From: a virus
IMG/VR virus record: IMGVR_UViG_3300033996_000459
Coordinates: 1-30,931 of that record
Direction: 5' to 3' (one strand)
Length of the DNA: 30,931 nt
Every line of letters begins with the position of its first letter. Position 1 is the stretch's first letter. Positions 7,194-14,424 of the stretch are shown here, piece by piece. The notes beneath the pieces were generated by a model that ran no database searches, was not told where the DNA came from, and saw nothing but the letters and a program-made list of their open reading frames with translations. A program made the position numbers and the translations under genes.

Positions 7194-7440
7194 TTTCTAA
7201 TTGTTTAATTCGTTCGTTAATCCAATCTATGCGCGGTTGTAGTTCGCCAATAACCCAGACGTATCCATTCATTCTTGGTGTTGCGGGTAAAAAAGATTTC
7301 ATTTTGTTCTCTAATAACAATCTTTCTTTTTCATTAATAAAACGAGAGTTTCTTAAATCACTAACCCATTGACATAATCCCCAATTGAACCATTCCTGTC
7401 TACTCAAAACAAGTTCCCAAAGTTCTTTTTCAGTTCTCAT
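7180..7440 (-). CDS. 86-aa protein of unknown function (early operon)
   Basis: A charged helical protein rich in Trp (six in 86 residues), for example ELWELVLSRQEWFNWGLCQW at the start and WINERIKQLENE at the end. No family recognised. It begins within the stop of the 51-aa ORF before it (ATGA) and overlaps the membrane-anchored gene after it by 14 bp, consistent with coupled translation across the early operon. Confidence 0.62.
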   Translation of the reverse strand: MRTEKELWELVLSRQEWFNWGLCQWVSDLRNSRFINEKERLLLENKMKSFLPATPRMNGYVWVIGELQPRIDWINERIKQLENETI

Positions 7441-7592
7441 TTTCTCGTGATGTAATAAGGTTCAACATTGTACTCTTTTTTGAAGTTTGCTAAGGCATCT
7501 TCGATTGATTCGGCAAATACTGTGATGCCTGTTAAAAGGTCTAAGCCTTGCTCATCCTTTCCAATGAGCCAACAAATGTGATAAGTTTTCAT
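7437..7592 (-). CDS. 51-aa protein of unknown function
   Basis: A short ORF read directly from the minus strand: it begins MKTYHICWLIGKDEQG, continues with a helix FAESIEDALANFKKEY, and ends YYITRK. Its TGA overlaps the ATG of the next gene (ATGA), and it starts 18 bp after the 147-aa gene ends, so it fits the coupled operon. The alternation of a strand, an acidic helix and a strand suggests a small alpha/beta fold. Function unknown. Confidence 0.6.
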   Translation of the reverse strand: MKTYHICWLIGKDEQGLDLLTGITVFAESIEDALANFKKEYNVEPYYITRK

Positions 7593-7609
7593 TCTGTTTA
7601 TGTTTTAAG

Positions 7610-8053
7610 TTAAATTCCGTTTTCTCTGTATGCGTGGTAACTGTCACACCCTCGCTCAAACCAACAATCTTGTGACTCGCTTTGATGCTCTAAAAAGTCT
7701 TCTTCTAATTCGTCACCAACCTTTTCATCAACTCGGTTGTGAATCATGGTTCGCACTGTTTCAAGTAGGTGGTCAGGTAGTGCCAAATAGTCGCCAAAAC
7801 CATCTTCTTTTAAGATCTGGTCGATGTCGCAGTAAAGACCATCTGAATCGTACTTTACATTGCCCGTTACCTGAATCAGTTTGCCTGTAATGATTTCAAT
7901 TTCGTAGTGAAATTCTGCTGTATTGCAATAAACCTCAGTTACTCGTTTCGGCTGTCTACCGCCTTCGTAGATTTCTTCGATTACACCCTCATAAGAAGTG
8001 AGTGCGTTTAGTTGCTTAATAGCCTTGTCTAATGTTTCGATAGTTTTTTTCAT
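7610..8053 (-). CDS. 147-aa acidic protein of unknown function, first gene of the early operon
   Basis: An acidic protein (many Asp/Glu after residue 90) with a Gly/Arg-rich turn near residues 30-36 and a Cys-containing C-terminal part (SQDCWFERGCDSYHAYREN). No domain recognised. As the first gene after a strong Bacteroidetes-type promoter it is probably expressed early. Small acidic early proteins often target host factors, but that is only an analogy here. Confidence 0.66.
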   Translation of the reverse strand: MKKTIETLDKAIKQLNALTSYEGVIEEIYEGGRQPKRVTEVYCNTAEFHYEIEIITGKLIQVTGNVKYDSDGLYCDIDQILKEDGFGDYLALPDHLLETVRTMIHNRVDEKVGDELEEDFLEHQSESQDCWFERGCDSYHAYRENGI

Positions 8054-8076
8054 GTCGTTTTGTGTTTTTGTTTCAA

Positions 8077-8106
8077 CAAATGTAGTTATATTTTTGTTAT
8101 ATGCAA
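8077..8106 (-). promoter_or_regulatory. Bacteroidetes-type promoter of the early operon
   Basis: On the minus strand TTG (8106-8104), 19 bases, then TACATTTG (8084-8077) matches the TTG/TAnnTTTG consensus exactly. It lies 23 bp ahead of the ATG at 8053 and directly downstream of a terminator. Unlike three other phage promoters it has a -33 TTG and no upstream direct repeat, consistent with recognition by host polymerase alone. Confidence 0.75.
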
Positions 8107-8120
8107 CAATTCACCAAAAA

Positions 8121-8157
8121 AAAAGTAAAAAAAAATAGGAAGCGGTTAAACTTCCTA
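8121..8157 (-). terminator. Rho-independent terminator after the endolysin operon
   Basis: Read on the minus strand, TAGGAAG (8157-8151), loop TTTAACCG, CTTCCTA (8142-8136) form a 7-bp stem. A long T tract interrupted once (8135-8121) follows. It lies 24 bp after the endolysin stop and separates that operon from the early promoter. Confidence 0.85.
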
Positions 8158-8180
8158 TCCGTAGTAGTGGTTGTTACTCG

Positions 8181-8663
8181 TTATTCTGGGTAAACAAATC
8201 CCATCAGTCTGAGCCCATTCGCAGTTTTCCAAGCCTCTTTGCTTAACACCCTGTGACGTTGTGCAACTATTACACCATCGCGCCCGCCTTTCTCGGTTGT
8301 GTTTCCTTCAACGGTTGTGTAGGTCATTCCATCGACATTGGTAACAACTCCGATATGCCCTGTGGTTTGACGTTTACCGCCTTTAAAAGTCGCCCAAACT
8401 ACAACCGCACCCTCTTTGGGTTCTGAATGCCAATTACGCGCTTTGGTTGCTTTTTCAATGATCCTGCGAGAAGATGCGCTTAATAGGCTAATGTCTTCAC
8501 CCGCCTCTTTCCAAACTAACATCGCAAAGAATCCGCACCAAGGCGCACCGTCGTAAAACCCAACACCGCGCATTTTCTTGTCGAATGATTCATCAATGAA
8601 ACCCATGTTCCCACGTTTCTCTTTTTGTCCGATGTAGCTTTCTGCTATCTGTTTAATTGTCAT
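8181..8663 (-). CDS. CHAP-domain endolysin
   Basis: A 160-aa CHAP-type cysteine amidase/endopeptidase that would cut peptidoglycan for lysis. The nucleophile Cys is C43 in APWCGFFAMLVWKEAG, the catalytic His is H103 in TTGHIGVVTNVDG, and the VEGNT stretch follows at 118-122, the usual CHAP order. There is no signal peptide or cell-wall-binding domain, so it needs a holin or another export route. It overlaps the 111-aa gene upstream by 11 bp. It is the last gene of a three-gene operon whose promoter carries the shared repeat and is closed by a terminator. Confidence 0.88.
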   Translation of the reverse strand: MTIKQIAESYIGQKEKRGNMGFIDESFDKKMRGVGFYDGAPWCGFFAMLVWKEAGEDISLLSASSRRIIEKATKARNWHSEPKEGAVVVWATFKGGKRQTTGHIGVVTNVDGMTYTTVEGNTTEKGGRDGVIVAQRHRVLSKEAWKTANGLRLMGFVYPE

Positions 8664-8988
8664 ATCTTTTTATTTGCGAATTTAGTGATTTTGCGCGATA
8701 GTACGCTTCAAAGTATTGGCATTCGTACACCGTGCCGTCTTTGCCCTCAATTACTTTTCTAAATAGATGCAAGTTGCTGAATAATAGTTGTACCTCTTTG
8801 TGGCATAGTTCCCTTGTTAATAGTCCACGTCTGTCACAATACCATATTGATTCAAATACCTTATCCCTTTCATCGTCGAATCGTGCGCCTATGAAGTGCT
8901 GACACACGGCAAATGGTTTCTTTTCGGTTAATAGGTCTTTTAGCGATTTAAAGCCTAACATTGTTTTTACTTCCTTTCTTTTTCTCAT
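8653..8988 (-). CDS. 111-aa protein of unknown function in the endolysin operon
   Basis: A Cys- and Lys-rich protein (CQHFIGARFDDERDKVFESIWYCDRRGLL and VYECQYFEAYYRAK). There is no signal peptide or membrane segment. The start at 8988 overlaps the stop of the 36-aa membrane ORF as ATGA; an internal Met at residue 10 is an alternative. Its position between a small membrane protein and the endolysin suggests an accessory of lysis or its timing, but nothing in the sequence shows it. Confidence 0.65.
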   Translation of the reverse strand: MRKRKEVKTMLGFKSLKDLLTEKKPFAVCQHFIGARFDDERDKVFESIWYCDRRGLLTRELCHKEVQLLFSNLHLFRKVIEGKDGTVYECQYFEAYYRAKSLNSQIKRYDN

Positions 8989-9095
8989 TCCTCGTAACGA
9001 TTAGTAAATTCATCCTCTTTTTTGTCAAGTTCTTTAATTGACCGTGCAAGCGCAATAAGCGCAATAATTCCAAATGCTAATAGTGCTATTTCCAT
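8985..9095 (-). CDS. 36-aa single-pass membrane protein
   Basis: A tiny ORF starting MEIALLAFGIIALIALARSI: residues 1-17 form one hydrophobic helix, followed by a charged tail KELDKKEDEFTNRYEE. Its stop overlaps the start of the next gene (ATGA). It is the first gene after the 9111-9118 TAnnTTTG box, 15 bp downstream. In a lysis operon, one hydrophobic helix with a charged tail fits a pinholin-like or antiholin-like protein; the function is inferred. Confidence 0.6.
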   Translation of the reverse strand: MEIALLAFGIIALIALARSIKELDKKEDEFTNRYEE

Positions 9096-9110
9096 AGTTT
9101 TAATTTTCCT

Positions 9111-9179
9111 CAAACCTACTTAATAAACCAATCCGATTTCCGTTAATGTGATGAGCGGTAAATAAACTTGATGAGTGGT
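9111..9179 (-). promoter_or_regulatory. Promoter of the endolysin operon with shared upstream direct repeat
   Basis: The -7-like box TAGGTTTG is at 9118-9111 on the minus strand. ACCGCTCATCACA lies at 9159-9147 (28 bases from the box) and ACCACTCATC at 9179-9170, the two repeat units starting 20 bp apart. There is no TTG at -33. This is the clearest copy, because it lies in non-coding DNA between a terminator and the first gene. Confidence 0.65.
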
Positions 9180-9180
9180 A

Positions 9181-9210
9181 AAATAAAAAAGCGCACCCCG
9201 AAAGATGCGC
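9181..9210 (-). terminator. Rho-independent terminator closing the structural/late operon
   Basis: On the minus strand GCGCA (9210-9206), loop, TGCGC (9195-9191), then a T-rich run TTTTTTATTT (9190-9181). It is about 40 bp past the stop of the papain-like hydrolase gene and directly ahead of the endolysin-operon promoter. Confidence 0.82.
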
Positions 9211-9250
9211 CAAAACCTAACTATGAACAAAAACTAAGCGAATATACGAA

Positions 9251-9796
9251 TTAAAATACTACCCGGGAATACCCTTTTTCGATTGTTTCAAATAATAAAT
9301 CCTTTGGCGTAGGTTGTGCGTTCTCAAAACCTCTGACAAGTGCCACGTGTTCCGTGCAATACAATCTCTTTTGCTCTTTATCCTTGCTCTTTTCTTTCCA
9401 ATTATCGCGCTTCTTTTTGCAGATTCTATTCAATAAGTCAATGAATCTTTTTCGCGGGTGACGAATAACCAGGCTTTCAAAATCGTAACGAGTGCCTAAC
9501 AGATCAAATTCAATCTCTTCATACTGCTTGCGCTTTTCATCGGTTAATCCCGTTTCTCGCATTACAATGAACTTGTAATTGAAACGCTCTACCCACTCAT
9601 CCCACGGCTTTGCAGTCAATCCTTCACGTTGCGCATCGACAACGTATGGTTTGCCGTTAATCAATCGGAAATGTCCCGCGTGTGAAAACTCGCTGTTTGC
9701 GATAGTTGTGATTGCCTTGCTTAATAGACCATCACCTACGCAGAAAAGGATATCGAAATCCTGTAATTGGCTTGGGTTAATCTTTACTTCTTTCAT
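9251..9796 (-). CDS. Permuted papain-like (NlpC/P60, YiiX/YaeF-type) hydrolase
   Basis: A 181-aa circularly permuted papain-like enzyme. The catalytic His comes first, H39 in SEFSHAGHFRL, and the Cys late, C147 in RLYCTEHVALV. This is the order of the YaeF/YiiX branch of the NlpC/P60 superfamily, whose members act on peptidoglycan amides or on lipids. The N-terminal QDFDILFCVGDGLLSKAI also fits that branch. There is no signal peptide. It overlaps the metallophosphoesterase gene (ATGA) and is the last gene before the terminator at 9181-9210. A role in lysis or wall penetration is likely; the phage also has a separate CHAP endolysin. Confidence 0.75.
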   Translation of the reverse strand: MKEVKINPSQLQDFDILFCVGDGLLSKAITTIANSEFSHAGHFRLINGKPYVVDAQREGLTAKPWDEWVERFNYKFIVMRETGLTDEKRKQYEEIEFDLLGTRYDFESLVIRHPRKRFIDLLNRICKKKRDNWKEKSKDKEQKRLYCTEHVALVRGFENAQPTPKDLLFETIEKGYSRVVF

Positions 9797-10665
9797 AGTG
9801 GAAACTTAATTGAATCAATGTGACTTTCTATTGCTCTTACATTGTCTTTTTGAACGCGCTTAACAGTGAATTGTAGGATTCGCCCTCCGATTGGTTTAGG
9901 TGGTGCACCTCGTTCAACGTGCCACCCTTTTGAACCGTTCCCGTATTCCTCTTTATACGTACCTGTGAGCATCATGTGAATGTATTTGTGTTCGACATAA
10001 TAACCTTTTTGCGAGTGGTTCACTACTGTATCACGAACGTCTGTGCGTGCTGAATTTTCGTGAATATGCCCCATTGTAAAAACGTCAAAACCTTCGTATA
10101 ATTCCAATGCGCGTGTTAAGTTAATCGCACCTTTCGTAACGATACCACCACCGCCAGAACCGTGAAAGTATTTAATCTTCCAAGTCTTTGTAGAATTGCT
10201 ATTTTCAAGATATTGCCTAACCACAATCCAGCCACCGTAACCGCCCACTTCAATCTTTGTGTTTGCTTTCGCGTTTAGTAAGTCAACAAATCGTTTTAAT
10301 ACGTCCGTTTCTTGGTGTTTAATTATCCCTGTTTCATGATTGCCTTGTCCGAATCCAATAATGTGTTCAGCATACGGCAAAAAGAAATCCACCGCAGTAT
10401 TTACGATGGAATCAAAATAAAAAGCGTTATTGTGTTCTGGTCGAATGTCTGATTTATTTCCTCTACGATCTCCTCGCCCTTGCATCAAACAGAATGTATC
10501 ACCGTTAAAGAACATCGGAATGTTATTCTTTTTGCAGTATTCTAAGTCACGTTTAAGAATGTCTAACCGTGTCTTAGGGTTGTCCCAATGCAAGTCGGAA
10601 AACATACCAATTTGAACGTGTTCACCTACTAAGTCAACTACGTGAATGTTATTCCCCTTGCTCAT
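9793..10665 (-). CDS. Calcineurin-like metallophosphoesterase
   Basis: A 290-aa phosphoesterase with all metal-ligand motifs: DLH at residues 24-26, GD at 55-56 (FFNGDTF), GNHE at 108-111, HG near 168 (KYFHGSGGG) and GHIH at 199-202. I chose the ATG at 10665, which overlaps the holin-like gene by 17 bp; the frame is open to 10716 but only inside that gene. The substrate cannot be told from sequence: DNA ends, cyclic nucleotides or phosphoproteins are all possible. Its position among lysis genes rather than replication genes is odd. Confidence 0.85.
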   Translation of the reverse strand: MSKGNNIHVVDLVGEHVQIGMFSDLHWDNPKTRLDILKRDLEYCKKNNIPMFFNGDTFCLMQGRGDRRGNKSDIRPEHNNAFYFDSIVNTAVDFFLPYAEHIIGFGQGNHETGIIKHQETDVLKRFVDLLNAKANTKIEVGGYGGWIVVRQYLENSNSTKTWKIKYFHGSGGGGIVTKGAINLTRALELYEGFDVFTMGHIHENSARTDVRDTVVNHSQKGYYVEHKYIHMMLTGTYKEEYGNGSKGWHVERGAPPKPIGGRILQFTVKRVQKDNVRAIESHIDSIKFPL

Positions 10666-10897
10666 CTTCTTGCTCTTTAGATTCAACTTGCGCACCATCG
10701 TGCAATGCAACCCCACCCGATAACGCTGCGATTGTAGTTAATGCAGCAATGCCGAAAGGGTTAGTGATAGCACCAACCAACAATAGCGCACTTGCAGCCG
10801 TACCTACAACGGTCATTAATCGACCACGTCTTTTATTCGCTGCGGGTGTTTTTGCTGTGAATCGTTTAAGCAACTTTTTGATTTTTCCTTTTTCCAT
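10649..10897 (-). CDS. Holin-like protein with two membrane segments
   Basis: An 82-aa protein with a strongly basic N-terminus (KGKIKKLLKRF, KRRGR), two closely spaced hydrophobic stretches at about residues 28-46 and 48-65 separated by a short Asn-Pro turn, and an acidic C-terminal tail (ESKEQEDEQGE). The size and charge pattern fit a class II holin. Its place between another small membrane protein and two hydrolases supports a lysis or membrane role. It overlaps the preceding gene by 32 bp. The family was not identified by homology. Confidence 0.6.
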   Translation of the reverse strand: MEKGKIKKLLKRFTAKTPAANKRRGRLMTVVGTAASALLLVGAITNPFGIAALTTIAALSGGVALHDGAQVESKEQEDEQGE

Positions 10898-11126
10898 TCG
10901 TTTCGATTTTAGTTTCTTTGGGTATCACACACACTAAATGATTCGGACGATTGCCGGTATAATCTAACAAGTTTATCGCAGTGCTACGGGTGTAGCAATC
11001 ATGTAGCTGTTGCTCTACTTTTTCTAAGCGAGTTTCCAACTTATTAATGTAGATTAAGGATAGGAACAAGGCTACCGTTGCGCCTCCGTTGACCTTGACA
11101 AACTGGATAATTTTTTCGGCATTCAT
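10866..11126 (-). CDS. Small membrane protein with coiled coil (spanin- or holin-like)
   Basis: An 86-aa protein with one hydrophobic segment at about residues 11-28 (NGGATVALFLSLIYI) followed by a charged coiled-coil stretch (NKLETRLEKVEQQLHDCYTR) and a basic C-terminus. The pattern resembles phage proteins of the holin/spanin group with one membrane helix. It is the first gene of the lysis-like end of the late operon. No lipobox or classic i-spanin/o-spanin pair is visible. Confidence 0.55.
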   Translation of the reverse strand: MNAEKIIQFVKVNGGATVALFLSLIYINKLETRLEKVEQQLHDCYTRSTAINLLDYTGNRPNHLVCVIPKETKIETNGKRKNQKVA

Positions 11127-11162
11127 TGTGTTTTGTAAGTGTGTGTATAAAAGTACTAATTA

Positions 11163-11180
11163 TTAGTTAACAAGAACTAA
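11163..11180. repeat. Short inverted repeat TTAGTT-N6-AACTAA
   Basis: A 6-bp perfect inverted repeat with a 6-base centre lies between the spike gene stop (11193) and the next start (11126). There is no T tract, so it is not a convincing terminator; it could be an operator or a weak hairpin. Confidence 0.35.
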
Positions 11181-11192
11181 GGTATTGTGATT

Positions 11193-12593
11193 TTAGTTAA
11201 GTGATTCGACAATAGTATTAAGGTAAGTAACGGTAACATCTGTCGCATCTGTATCGTTTTCAACCCAAATCTCAATATAGTCGTTTGTCGCTAATGAAGT
11301 AATGGTTTGAACCGCTACTGATTCGGCACGTTGGTTTGTATTCGTTGTAACGTACATTTCAGAGTTAGGTATTGCAGCACCGTTTTTTGCAACATAAAAG
11401 CCTATCTGTTTATTTGAAGTTGTTGATGTAACAGATGCGACCGCAGTTACTTTAAATGTTCGTGTAAGCGCACCTATATACGTTGCACGGTTGTTTGAGT
11501 GTGTGAATCGTTGGTTAATGCTCGCAGCCGTTGTCGTACCCGCAATCTTAACCGCTACACCTTGCGTTACGATATTGGTCAAAGTAGCATTATTCTGCAT
11601 AAAGTAGTTTGCAAGTTCAGCACTGTTTGATATGTTTCGACAGTTTACGAATAGTGATTTATTATCGTTGTACTGAACACCGGATGTGTAAGTGCCTCCA
11701 CCGCTAAAGTTTACCGTGTCTAAGATATAACCCTCAACAGGAATGCTTGCACTTGTAGATACGTTCAAAGATGTTTCACCGCTTAGCGAAACAAATGAAC
11801 TGTAAATAACTCTGAAACGTCTTGTAATTGTAGCCGTGCTTGGTATTGTTATTGTAGTAGATGAAGCGCGACCATCAAACAGACATTGTGAGAAACCAAC
11901 CGTGCCAAATGAACCATCAAAAGTTAACCCCGCTGAATTAAGTAACGCGGAATCGGTCATAATAAAGTTATTGTAATTAGCAATAGTTCCAACAACCGCA
12001 CAATCCGTGAAGTTAACGCCAAACCAATCTAGTGCCGTAGTTGGTGAACTGCTGCCGTTCAAGTTCAAAGCAAGCTGTGCCTCGATCGTAATATTGCGAA
12101 TAGGCAAAGAGTAAACCGATGTGATTAACGCACTTGTTAAACCCGTTGACTTGATGCGGCAATTCTCAGATGAGCCACCGATAATAGTTGTATTTTCACC
12201 GCACACCAATCGGTCACCTTGCAAGTCGATTGTAGTTGTTATGAAGTACGTGTAATTGTCGACCAATGTAATCACACCACCAACTGAATTGGGTAAGTCC
12301 GAAACACTGTTGACTATTACTAACTCCTTCGCTGCGCTACCTCCCGCAGCCGTACTAAAACCCGTATTGTCGCGAATCCACGTTTTGAAGTCAGCATACG
12401 CAACGTTGTTCTCGTCTCTTATATCCGCTTCAGCAATACCCTCTTGAGTGATTAGGTTTTCACCTTTGCGTAAGTACCATAATGAATCCGCACCTTTATC
12501 TGCACTAACTTGCGATGCTACAACCTCTGTAACATCTGAAACACCGTTATCAATAATAAGGTAGTTCCCGTCTTTGTATATCTTTGTAGCCAT
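11193..12593 (-). CDS. Tail spike/fibre with predicted beta-helix and C-terminal jelly roll
   Basis: A 466-aa protein. The N-terminal ~85 residues contain a short particle-binding-like segment ending in a Gly/Ala hinge. Residues ~90-330 are repetitive short beta-strand units (for example CRIKSTGLTSALITSVYSLPIRNITIEAQL) as in right-handed parallel beta-helix spikes. The last ~120 residues, from about 350, form a beta-rich domain (FYVAKNGAAIPNSEMYVTTN, NDYIEIWVENDTDATDVTV) of the TNF/C1q jelly-roll kind often found at fibre tips. No catalytic residues for a depolymerase could be identified. Likely host-receptor or polysaccharide binding. Confidence 0.62.
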   Translation of the reverse strand: MATKIYKDGNYLIIDNGVSDVTEVVASQVSADKGADSLWYLRKGENLITQEGIAEADIRDENNVAYADFKTWIRDNTGFSTAAGGSAAKELVIVNSVSDLPNSVGGVITLVDNYTYFITTTIDLQGDRLVCGENTTIIGGSSENCRIKSTGLTSALITSVYSLPIRNITIEAQLALNLNGSSSPTTALDWFGVNFTDCAVVGTIANYNNFIMTDSALLNSAGLTFDGSFGTVGFSQCLFDGRASSTTITIPSTATITRRFRVIYSSFVSLSGETSLNVSTSASIPVEGYILDTVNFSGGGTYTSGVQYNDNKSLFVNCRNISNSAELANYFMQNNATLTNIVTQGVAVKIAGTTTAASINQRFTHSNNRATYIGALTRTFKVTAVASVTSTTSNKQIGFYVAKNGAAIPNSEMYVTTNTNQRAESVAVQTITSLATNDYIEIWVENDTDATDVTVTYLNTIVESLN

Positions 12594-12598
12594 GCCTG

Positions 12599-12871
12599 TT
12601 AATTTTGGTTATTAGTTGGTTCTTGCGGGTTGTCACGTTGTAAGTCTAAGTTTATCATATCCATTAACGATGTGATTTGTGGCAACTGTGAAAGTGCCGT
12701 AAACGAACGCATATAAGACTTTACTTGAATTGAATCTGTTATCCTTTCTTCGTTAATCTCAAGCCATTCGTTGTACATTATCTGAACCATATCACCGTCG
12801 ATGTTGACGTTGATTCCTTTGATTGACCTTTTACGAATTAGGTTGCCTGAATTTATTAGTTTTTCTGCCAT
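12599..12871 (-). CDS. 90-aa protein of unknown function between two fibre genes
   Basis: A mixed beta/helical protein: the N-terminal half has alternating strands (NLIRKRSIKGINVNIDGDMVQIMYNEW), the middle is helical, and the end is Asn/Gln-rich. No family recognised. It lies 8 bp after one fibre gene and 5 bp before the next; a fibre chaperone, connector or assembly protein would fit, by position only. Confidence 0.6.
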   Translation of the reverse strand: MAEKLINSGNLIRKRSIKGINVNIDGDMVQIMYNEWLEINEERITDSIQVKSYMRSFTALSQLPQITSLMDMINLDLQRDNPQEPTNNQN

Positions 12872-12879
12872 GATAAAAA

Positions 12880-13908
12880 TTATTGAAGTATTAAGAATCC
12901 CGAACCTGAAACGGAAGTCGGATTAGTTGCCCATGTTGGGTTAACGTAGATCATGCGCACAATGTCACCGTCCACATAAGGAATGTTTAATGATGTGTTG
13001 TTGAAGTTACGCACTACTGCCGTGCTTCCAACTGTTTGTACTAAGTAGTCAGTGCCGTTATGACGAACGTACAAAGACCAGTTTTCATTTGTTCCTGTCG
13101 TACCACCTACCAACATACTGAAATCGCACCCGCGAATAACACCGTTTCCGCGCATAATCATCTCAAAGTATGCGTTGGTGGCAAGTGTTGGCGCGTTTAC
13201 AGCATTTCCAAAAGCAACTGTTTGCGCATCCGTAGGGGCAAAAGAACCGTGCTGAATGTTTAGGAATCGCGTTTCTACCCCTTGCCAATAAGAGCCGTTG
13301 TAAACTTCCTTTCTATTCGCTGTTGTATTGTAGATTTCCAATCCCGTTGCGGGTGAGCCAATCGCATTGCGTTGTGTTGTGGTCATGCGTGGCAATAGTA
13401 CTCCCTTTGTGGTACTTCTAATTTCAGTAATCGCACTTGCATCAATCGCACCCGTTGCACCCGAATAGGTTTCGATTAGAAAGTCACCGCTAAAATCACC
13501 CGCTTTGCCTGTTGCAGATTCGCCCGATACACCAATACCAGAAGATGAAGAACCCGAAACACCCGAGCCACTTGTAGAAGAACCCTCTACACCCGTTGAA
13601 GTGTTTGCAACCGCAGTTACGGCAGTTCCGTTACTTGTGTTTTGAAAGTACGCAACTTGTGAACCTGTGTTGTACATCACCAATCTACCGTTATCCATTT
13701 CGAGGTCATACCCTGCTAATTGATGGTCGCGGTTTCCTGTGAATGTTAGGTTAGTGTTTGCGAAGTTGGTATCAGTACCAAAATCTGAAATTGGCAGTGT
13801 ACCCGTTGTTAAATTCCCAAGTCCATCGTCTTGGACTACGGGAATAATCTCGCTATCGTTGCGTGTTAATGCGGGTAATTGGCTTATCTTTTTTGCTCCT
13901 GTTGGCAT
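12880..13908 (-). CDS. Tail fibre-like protein
   Basis: A 342-aa protein built in modules. The N-terminus KKISQLPALTRNDSEIIPVVQDDG is a particle-attachment segment common to Bacteroidetes phage fibres. A Gly/Ser-rich repetitive stretch follows (about 105-135, GVSGSSSSGIGVSGESATG), then the phrase TTKGVLLPRMTTTQRNAI with GLEIYNTT and YNGSYWQ (about 168-212), which recurs in many Bacteroidetes fibre and surface proteins. It ends in a beta-rich jelly-roll-like domain (235-342). It probably forms part of the host-recognition apparatus with the spike encoded downstream. Confidence 0.68.
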   Translation of the reverse strand: MPTGAKKISQLPALTRNDSEIIPVVQDDGLGNLTTGTLPISDFGTDTNFANTNLTFTGNRDHQLAGYDLEMDNGRLVMYNTGSQVAYFQNTSNGTAVTAVANTSTGVEGSSTSGSGVSGSSSSGIGVSGESATGKAGDFSGDFLIETYSGATGAIDASAITEIRSTTKGVLLPRMTTTQRNAIGSPATGLEIYNTTANRKEVYNGSYWQGVETRFLNIQHGSFAPTDAQTVAFGNAVNAPTLATNAYFEMIMRGNGVIRGCDFSMLVGGTTGTNENWSLYVRHNGTDYLVQTVGSTAVVRNFNNTSLNIPYVDGDIVRMIYVNPTWATNPTSVSGSGFLILQ

Positions 13909-13914
13909 ATCTTA

Positions 13915-14424
13915 TCAGATTATTGTGAAAAAATCGTTATATCCGCTATCCTCAACCTTTGTCGGTTTAATGTCGCTGTCAGTGTTTAACGTACTTGTAA
14001 ATTCAGGGTATAGGTCTTTGTTTGCTTTCAACCATTCGATAACCCTACGCTCGTAAAACTCAGCTTTCTGTGAATAGTGGTTTTGAATGTGTGCGATTTC
14101 TTGGAATGTAACAGGCTGCGAGTAGTCTCCGCTTTGCTGTTGGATACCTTTGTTTTTTAAAGCATACGAAATACCAAGCACACAATCTTCAACCGCACGC
14201 CACGCTATCGCATATTGCATCTTTTCGACAAGTGTTTCCTCTTCAGCCGTTAACGTTTGGTTGTTGTATGCAGTCAACAAGTGCTTGTAAAAGTAAGTGC
14301 CTAAAATCGGCTGCATTCTCATGTCCGATTGCGACTGAACAAACGGGAATATCTTGACCGCATCGATGTTTGCGGTTACGGGAGTGTTAGTCTTTAACCA
14401 AGTTTCGGTAACGAAATAAATCAT
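13915..14424 (-). CDS. Head-tail connector protein (DUF6712-like)
   Basis: A 169-aa helical protein resembling the DUF6712-type connectors of Bacteroidetes phages: the N-terminal FVTETWLKTNTPVTANIDAVKIFPF followed by MRMQPILGTYFYKHLL is characteristic, with helices to residue 140. It should form the ring beneath the portal. Its start overlaps the portal stop (ATGA), as expected for translational coupling. Length normal for the group. Confidence 0.7.
   Translation of the reverse strand: MIYFVTETWLKTNTPVTANIDAVKIFPFVQSQSDMRMQPILGTYFYKHLLTAYNNQTLTAEEETLVEKMQYAIAWRAVEDCVLGISYALKNKGIQQQSGDYSQPVTFQEIAHIQNHYSQKAEFYERRVIEWLKANKDLYPEFTSTLNTDSDIKPTKVEDSGYNDFFTII

Noticed and set aside
5877-8053. The early operon as an anti-CRISPR or toxin-antitoxin locus
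   Set aside because: The small genes and HTH-like proteins invite the idea, but no known family was recognised, so I kept them as unknowns with a possible regulatory role.
11193-13908. Diversity-generating retroelement acting on the fibre genes
   Set aside because: No reverse transcriptase gene, no template repeat and no duplicated variable region near the fibre 3' ends were seen.
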